Assembly (NCBI GenBank): GCA_964647825.1
Contig: CAZYJL010000018.1
Location: forward strand, 1 to 5,460
Origin: VFKI01 sp964647825
GTDB taxonomy: Bacteria; Pseudomonadota; Gammaproteobacteria; DSM-16500
Direction of reading: 5' to 3'
DNA: 5,460 nucleotides
The notes beneath the pieces are model-generated. The model worked only from the letters and a program-made list of their open reading frames with translations. It made no database searches and was not told the origin of the DNA. A program made the position numbers and the translations under genes. The first letter of the stretch is position 1; each line of letters starts with the position of its first letter. This document shows, piece by piece, positions 5,363 through 5,460 of this stretch.

Positions 5363-5460
5363 TAGAACTAAGAACCTTTTCTTGTTTACAAAAATGCGGA
5401 ATGTAGCTGGAATTTCACAGACCGAAGCACAGAAGTCCAGTGACCTTTTTTTGAAATGTC

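Larger units (their letters stand above)
5061..5460. other. Region with no supportable gene
   Basis: This 400-bp stretch upstream of the operon promoter is AT-rich and holds inverted repeats (listed separately) but no gene I can defend. A plus-strand frame at 5067-5255 (62 codons) has no good ribosome binding site and spans the inverted repeats. A minus-strand frame open from the right edge to a TAG at 5317-5315 gives 47 residues rich in Cys and Phe with no recognised motif. A plus-strand frame starting at ATG 5394 runs off the right edge after 22 codons without a clear binding site; it could be the start of a gene lying outside the window. None is called. Confidence 0.6.

Noticed and set aside
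5439..5444. AGTGAC near the right edge
   Set aside because: An isolated hexamer with no phased repeat nearby is expected by chance.
5315..5458. Minus-strand frame open at the right edge, 47 residues to a TAG, rich in Cys, Phe and Lys
   Set aside because: Composition looks like translated non-coding DNA, no family motif is visible and the start lies outside the window; kept only as a note.

Overview
The window looks like part of a mobile accessory region from a Firmicute, probably a Clostridia-type host. The grounds are the moderately AT-rich sequence, strong AGGAGG/GAGGTG-type ribosome binding sites, tightly packed or overlapping genes, and protein sequences of the BceRS-BceAB-like type typical of that phylum. 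No rRNA, tRNA, CRISPR array, transposase or integrase is visible.

Layout, left to right. Bases 1-218 hold no gene. They contain a structure that matches an origin of transfer of the RSF1010/pSK41 (MOBQ-like) type: an imperfect inverted repeat running directly into a GTGCGCCCT nick-region motif at 51-59. All confident genes lie on the minus strand, so transcription runs right to left. In order they are: a 45-codon ORF resembling the start of an AlbA_2 (Schlafen-like) domain (4990-4853), an OmpR-family response regulator (4856-4191), a short histidine kinase with no membrane segment (4201-3377), an ABC ATPase (3285-2602), an FtsX/BceB-type permease (2605-650) and a small membrane-anchored protein with a PH-like domain (647-219). 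Bases 5061-5460 hold inverted repeats but no gene I can support.

How the parts work together. A near-consensus sigma-A promoter (5047-5019) starts transcription just ahead of the small ORF, whose TGA overlaps the ATG of the response regulator, suggesting translational coupling. The regulator and kinase overlap by 11 bp. A 91-bp gap then separates kinase and ATPase. It holds three GTGAC repeats spaced 11 and 21 bp apart, a 7-bp inverted repeat and a -10-like hexamer without a good -35, which is the arrangement expected of an activator-dependent promoter. The inferred circuit is steady low expression of the two-component system and inducible expression of the ATPase, permease and PH-like protein, as in antimicrobial-peptide sensing and detoxification modules. 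The substrate cannot be read from the sequence.

The most interesting points are the putative oriT next to the cargo module, the AlbA_2-like remnant used as a leader ORF, the apparently cytosolic kinase in a transporter-coupled system, and the helically phased repeats ahead of the transporter genes.
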